From assembly GCF_029892105.1 (NCBI RefSeq), contig NZ_JARZAJ010000003.1:1-64000 (forward strand): a stretch of 64,000 nt of DNA, given 5' to 3'. The DNA is from Kitasatospora sp. GP82 (lineage in GTDB: Bacteria > Actinomycetota > Actinomycetes > Streptomycetales > Streptomycetaceae). The position numbers and the translations under genes were made by a program. This document shows positions 61,886-64,000 of this stretch, one piece after another; position 1 is the first letter of the stretch; each line of letters opens with the position of its first letter. The notes below the pieces were generated by a model. It did no database searches. It was not told the origin of the DNA and saw only the letters and a program-made list of their open reading frames with translations.

Positions 61886-62010
61886 GCACAGCCGGCTCGG
61901 CCGCCGCCGGCCCCGAGCAGCTGCCCGAGGCCATGCACCGGCTCTTCGGCCACCTCGGGCACTGACGGCTCGACACCGGCGGACACCGGCGGGCGGACGC
62001 CGACGGGCGA

Positions 62011-62778
62011 CTACGCGGGGCCGATCACCGAGAAGAGGCCGCCTTCGGCGTCGCGCAGCCGGGCCACCCGGCCGTACGGAGATTCACTGGGCGCATCCAC
62101 GACCGCCCCGCCGAGGGTGACCGCGTGGTGCACCGCCGCATCGGTGTCGACCACCGAGAAGAAGACCTCCCAGTGCGGGGCCACGTCGGTGGCCATGCGC
62201 AGTGCGGCGACGCTGTGGCCCTCCGAGCGCAGCACCACGCGCTCGTGCTCGTACCGCACCTCGAAGTGCGCCGGGTCACGGCCGTCCCAGAGGAAGACCT
62301 CGCCGTAGAAGAACGCGGCCGCGAACGGGTCCGCCGTACGCAGCTCGATCCAGACGGCGGCGCCGGGCGAGCGCACCCAGGTGCCGCAGCCCAGGTCCCC
62401 CTCCCAGAGGCCGAAGGTCGCACCGGTCGGATCGGCGGCCAGGGCGATCCGACCCGCGTCGAAGGCCAGCGGGCCGACCGCGACGGTGGCGCTGCGCTCG
62501 CGGATCCGGGCGGCGGCCTGGTCGGCGTCCTCGATACCGAAGAACGTGGTCCAGGCGACCGGTGGCTGCCAGTCCCCCGCGACCACGCCGATCCCGGCGA
62601 CCTCCACACCGTCCACCACCGCGCGCAGATACGGGCCCCAGCGGTCGGGACCCGGTTCGAAGGTCCAGCCGAGCAGCGGTCCGTAGAAGGCCCGCGCGAT
62701 CCTGAGGTCGTGTGCCATCAGGCTGACCCAGCAGGGGGTGGCCGGTACGCAACGCACACTGACGGTCTGCTCGCTCAT
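62011..62778 (-). CDS. Two-domain VOC (glyoxalase/bleomycin-resistance fold) protein
   Basis: 255 residues, two VOC domains of about 125 each. Domain 1 has CWVSLMAHDLRIARAFYGPL, LGWTFEPGPDRWGPYLRAVV and ATFGLWEGDLGCGTWV; domain 2 has AAVWIELRTADPFAAAFFYG, HWEVFFSVVDTDAAVHHAVT and ARLRDAEGGLFSVIGPA. Metal ligands cannot be fixed by eye. Such proteins act in detoxification or bind small drugs. ATG start with no strong SD. Convergent with tetR. Confidence 0.85.
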   Translation of the reverse strand: MSEQTVSVRCVPATPCWVSLMAHDLRIARAFYGPLLGWTFEPGPDRWGPYLRAVVDGVEVAGIGVVAGDWQPPVAWTTFFGIEDADQAAARIRERSATVAVGPLAFDAGRIALAADPTGATFGLWEGDLGCGTWVRSPGAAVWIELRTADPFAAAFFYGEVFLWDGRDPAHFEVRYEHERVVLRSEGHSVAALRMATDVAPHWEVFFSVVDTDAAVHHAVTLGGAVVDAPSESPYGRVARLRDAEGGLFSVIGPA

Positions 62779-62912
62779 TCGGCGGTACTCCTTCCGGCGC
62801 CGGCAGCGCTTGGCCCCTCGGGCAGGGTCTCAGCCTAGGCGCAGCGCCGGGCTGCGGCGCGATCCGCCTCGCGGCGCACCTGGACGCGCGCCCGAACCTG
62901 TCACGGGCGCGG

Positions 62913-63430
62913 TCAGCTCAGGGCGGACCTGCGCTGCCGGTCGGACCAGGAGCGGTTCCGGTCGCCGAAACCGTTGCCGGGCGCGAGCGTCTCCCCGCCG
63001 CCGGTGACCTCGAAGACGTCACCGATCCGGGCCTGCCCGTAGAACCAGGTGGAGTCCGCGGTCTTCATCCCGAGGCACCCGTGGCTGGTGTGTCATTCCA
63101 CGTCTCGTTCCTGGAATCGCCACCGCCGACCGGGAGTTGCCTCACCACCTCACCACCTCGCCGTCACGCACGAGGGTGAGCGTGTAGGCGTCGAGGTCGA
63201 CCCTGGCTGTCCGGCTGCGGCCGATGGTGAAGGAGGTGGCGTAGGAGCGGACCAGGTAGCGGCCGTCGCCGGTGTGGATGCCGTCGAGGTCGGCGTCGAG
63301 GGTGGCGGTGGTTCCGGGTCGCCAGTACTCCTTCGGACGCCAGTCGGCGCAGTCCCGCCCGCTCTGGTCCCTGAGCCAACCCCGGGAACCCACGGTGAAG
63401 TTGCCGGCGGTGACCTTGAGCCGGCCTCGA
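62913..63430 (-). pseudogene. Decayed L,D-transpeptidase with an internal deletion
   Basis: Two pieces of one gene remain. Upstream (about 63430-63142) is the end of the Ig-like domain and start of the YkuD domain: AGNFTVGSRGWLRDQSGRDC, GDGRYLVRSYATSFTIGRSR, TARVDLDAYTLTLVRDGEVV, then a stop. Downstream (63096-62913) is the YkuD end: HTSHGCLGMKTADSTWFYGQ with the catalytic Cys, then ARIGDVFEVTGGGETLAPGN and RSALS with stop. The middle of the catalytic domain is missing, and an in-frame stop precedes the second piece, so no active enzyme can be made. The signal and first Ig domain upstream are also gone. Intact relatives cross-link peptidoglycan. Confidence 0.75.
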
Positions 63431-63471
63431 CGGTGGCCGTGTTCCTGAGCGGCTGGTCGGGGCCCACAGCC

Positions 63472-63654
63472 ATGTCGTCCCGCTGCCGCCGGAACAGGTC
63501 GGTGGAGCTGGACGCACCCGGGCCCGTCCTGGTCCGCGGCCGACGTCTCGCGCTGCACCGCCTGCTGCGGAACCTGGCCGACAGCGCCTCCGACACCACC
63601 TTCGGCACGACGTTCACGATCCGGCTGCCGCTCGCGGCGCCCCGCGCCGAGTAG
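63472..63654 (+). pseudogene. Histidine kinase C-terminal remnant
   Basis: Reading frame VELDAPGPVLVRGRRLALHR, LLRNLADSASDTTFGTTFTI and RLPLAAPRAE. The first part is the N-box neighbourhood of a sensor histidine kinase ATPase domain (LxRLLRNLADNA in relatives); it then jumps to the C-terminal GTTFTIRLPL end, so the ATP-binding G-boxes are deleted. It abuts the 5' side of the L,D-transpeptidase remnant. Confidence 0.6.
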
Positions 63655-63841
63655 CCGCCGCGCCCTCCCGGCCTCGCCCGCACGTCCGGCCCCGCGATCG
63701 CGGCCGCCCCTCGACATCACCCGTTCGCACGCCCGGGACCCGCCCGGAAAGCCACCCCGGACAATCACGATTGGCCCCTCGGCCGCGCGGAGAAGAAGGT
63801 GTGATGGGGGTCCGCGGGCGGGCGAACGTGAGGAGCTGGGG

Positions 63842-64000
63842 ATGGACAGCGCATACGTGATCGTGGGAGCGAGTCTGGCCGGTGCCAAGGCTGCCGAAAC
63901 CCTGCGCGAGGAGGGTTTCGACGGTCCGCTCGTCCTGATCGGCGACGAGCACGAGCGCCCGTACGAGCGCCCGCCGCTCTCCAAGGGCTATCTGATGGGC
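63842..64000 (+). CDS. Ferredoxin/NAD(P)H reductase-type flavoprotein, N-terminus only
   Basis: The window ends after 53 codons. AYVIVGASLAGAKAAETLRE is the FAD-binding Rossmann loop (GxSxAGxxAA), followed by GPLVLIGDEHERPYERPPLS with KGYL, the signature of ferredoxin reductases of the rubredoxin/putidaredoxin-reductase type. They pass electrons from NAD(P)H to ferredoxins, often for cytochrome P450s or dioxygenases. GAGGAGCTGGGG precedes the ATG. The rest of the gene lies beyond the window. Confidence 0.85.
   Translation, partial: MDSAYVIVGASLAGAKAAETLREEGFDGPLVLIGDEHERPYERPPLSKGYLMG

Overview
The window looks like a chromosomal stretch of a high-GC actinomycete of the family Streptomycetaceae (Streptomyces or Kitasatospora). 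Coding frames have strongly G/C-biased third positions, GTG starts are common and many genes overlap by 1-8 bases. Several families typical of the group are present: a DUF1876 protein, a DUF6158 protein, a SpoIIE-type phosphatase, a DsbA-VKOR pair and split LigD/Ku genes. I see no tRNA, rRNA, CRISPR array, phage or intact insertion sequence.

Layout. 1-5.5 kb: a secreted HNH-like protein, a truncated UBP zinc-finger gene, a membrane PP2C phosphatase, a large secreted Ig-domain protein and a small lipoprotein. 5.5-30.4 kb: a surface-polysaccharide locus. A plus-strand group carries a glycosyltransferase, a DUF4082 lipoprotein and a WecG/TagA-type transferase; further on come a Wzz-like chain-length protein, an O-antigen-ligase-like protein, a Wzx-like flippase and a GT2 transferase. 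A minus-strand run (26.8 to 17.7 kb) carries the priming polyprenyl-phosphate sugar transferase, a Gfo/Idh/MocA oxidoreductase, a PglD-like acetyltransferase, a giant secreted DUF4082 protein, a GT2 transferase and a methyltransferase. Between these lies a redox pair, a NuoF-like flavoprotein fused to a ferredoxin plus a cytochrome-b-like membrane protein (14.9-17.3 kb). A rhamnosyltransferase-like GT2, an MFS exporter and a membrane-anchored beta-propeller-like protein close the locus. The order suggests priming on a lipid, chain extension and decoration, flipping, and polymerisation or length control at the cell surface, with secreted DUF4082 proteins acting on or binding the product; this pathway is inferred.

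30.4-41 kb: tandem octamer repeats, a DUF1876 protein, a second dnaK-grpE pair, a DUF2797 protein, an adenine-deaminase-like enzyme, then a DsbA-like/MBL/SnoaL-like/MarR group, a membrane protein and a DsbA-VKOR disulfide pair. 41-47.3 kb: DNA-repair genes (LigD polymerase domain, PHP-domain protein, Ku, LigD ligase domain) with a DUF6158 protein and a succinate-semialdehyde-dehydrogenase-like gene among them. 47.3-53.4 kb: a repeat-rich acidic protein, an APC permease, a catalase and a BBE-type FAD oxidase.

53.5-61.9 kb is the most coherent system: a phosphotransferase-family protein, three acyl-CoA dehydrogenases, a quinone oxidoreductase, two SDRs and a TetR regulator. An identical 21-bp palindromic site lies at both ends of the block, upstream of the plus-strand genes and between the minus-strand operon and the divergent tetR gene, so I infer one TetR-controlled acyl-CoA catabolic regulon. 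62-64 kb: a two-domain VOC protein, decayed fragments of an L,D-transpeptidase and a histidine kinase, and the start of a ferredoxin reductase cut by the window edge.

Strong hairpins end several transcription units (about 4.9, 14.8, 17.6, 33.6, 44.9, 50.0, 51.7 and 58.5 kb), and two copies of a long inverted repeat sharing the same arm sequence lie at 18.8 and 58.35 kb.
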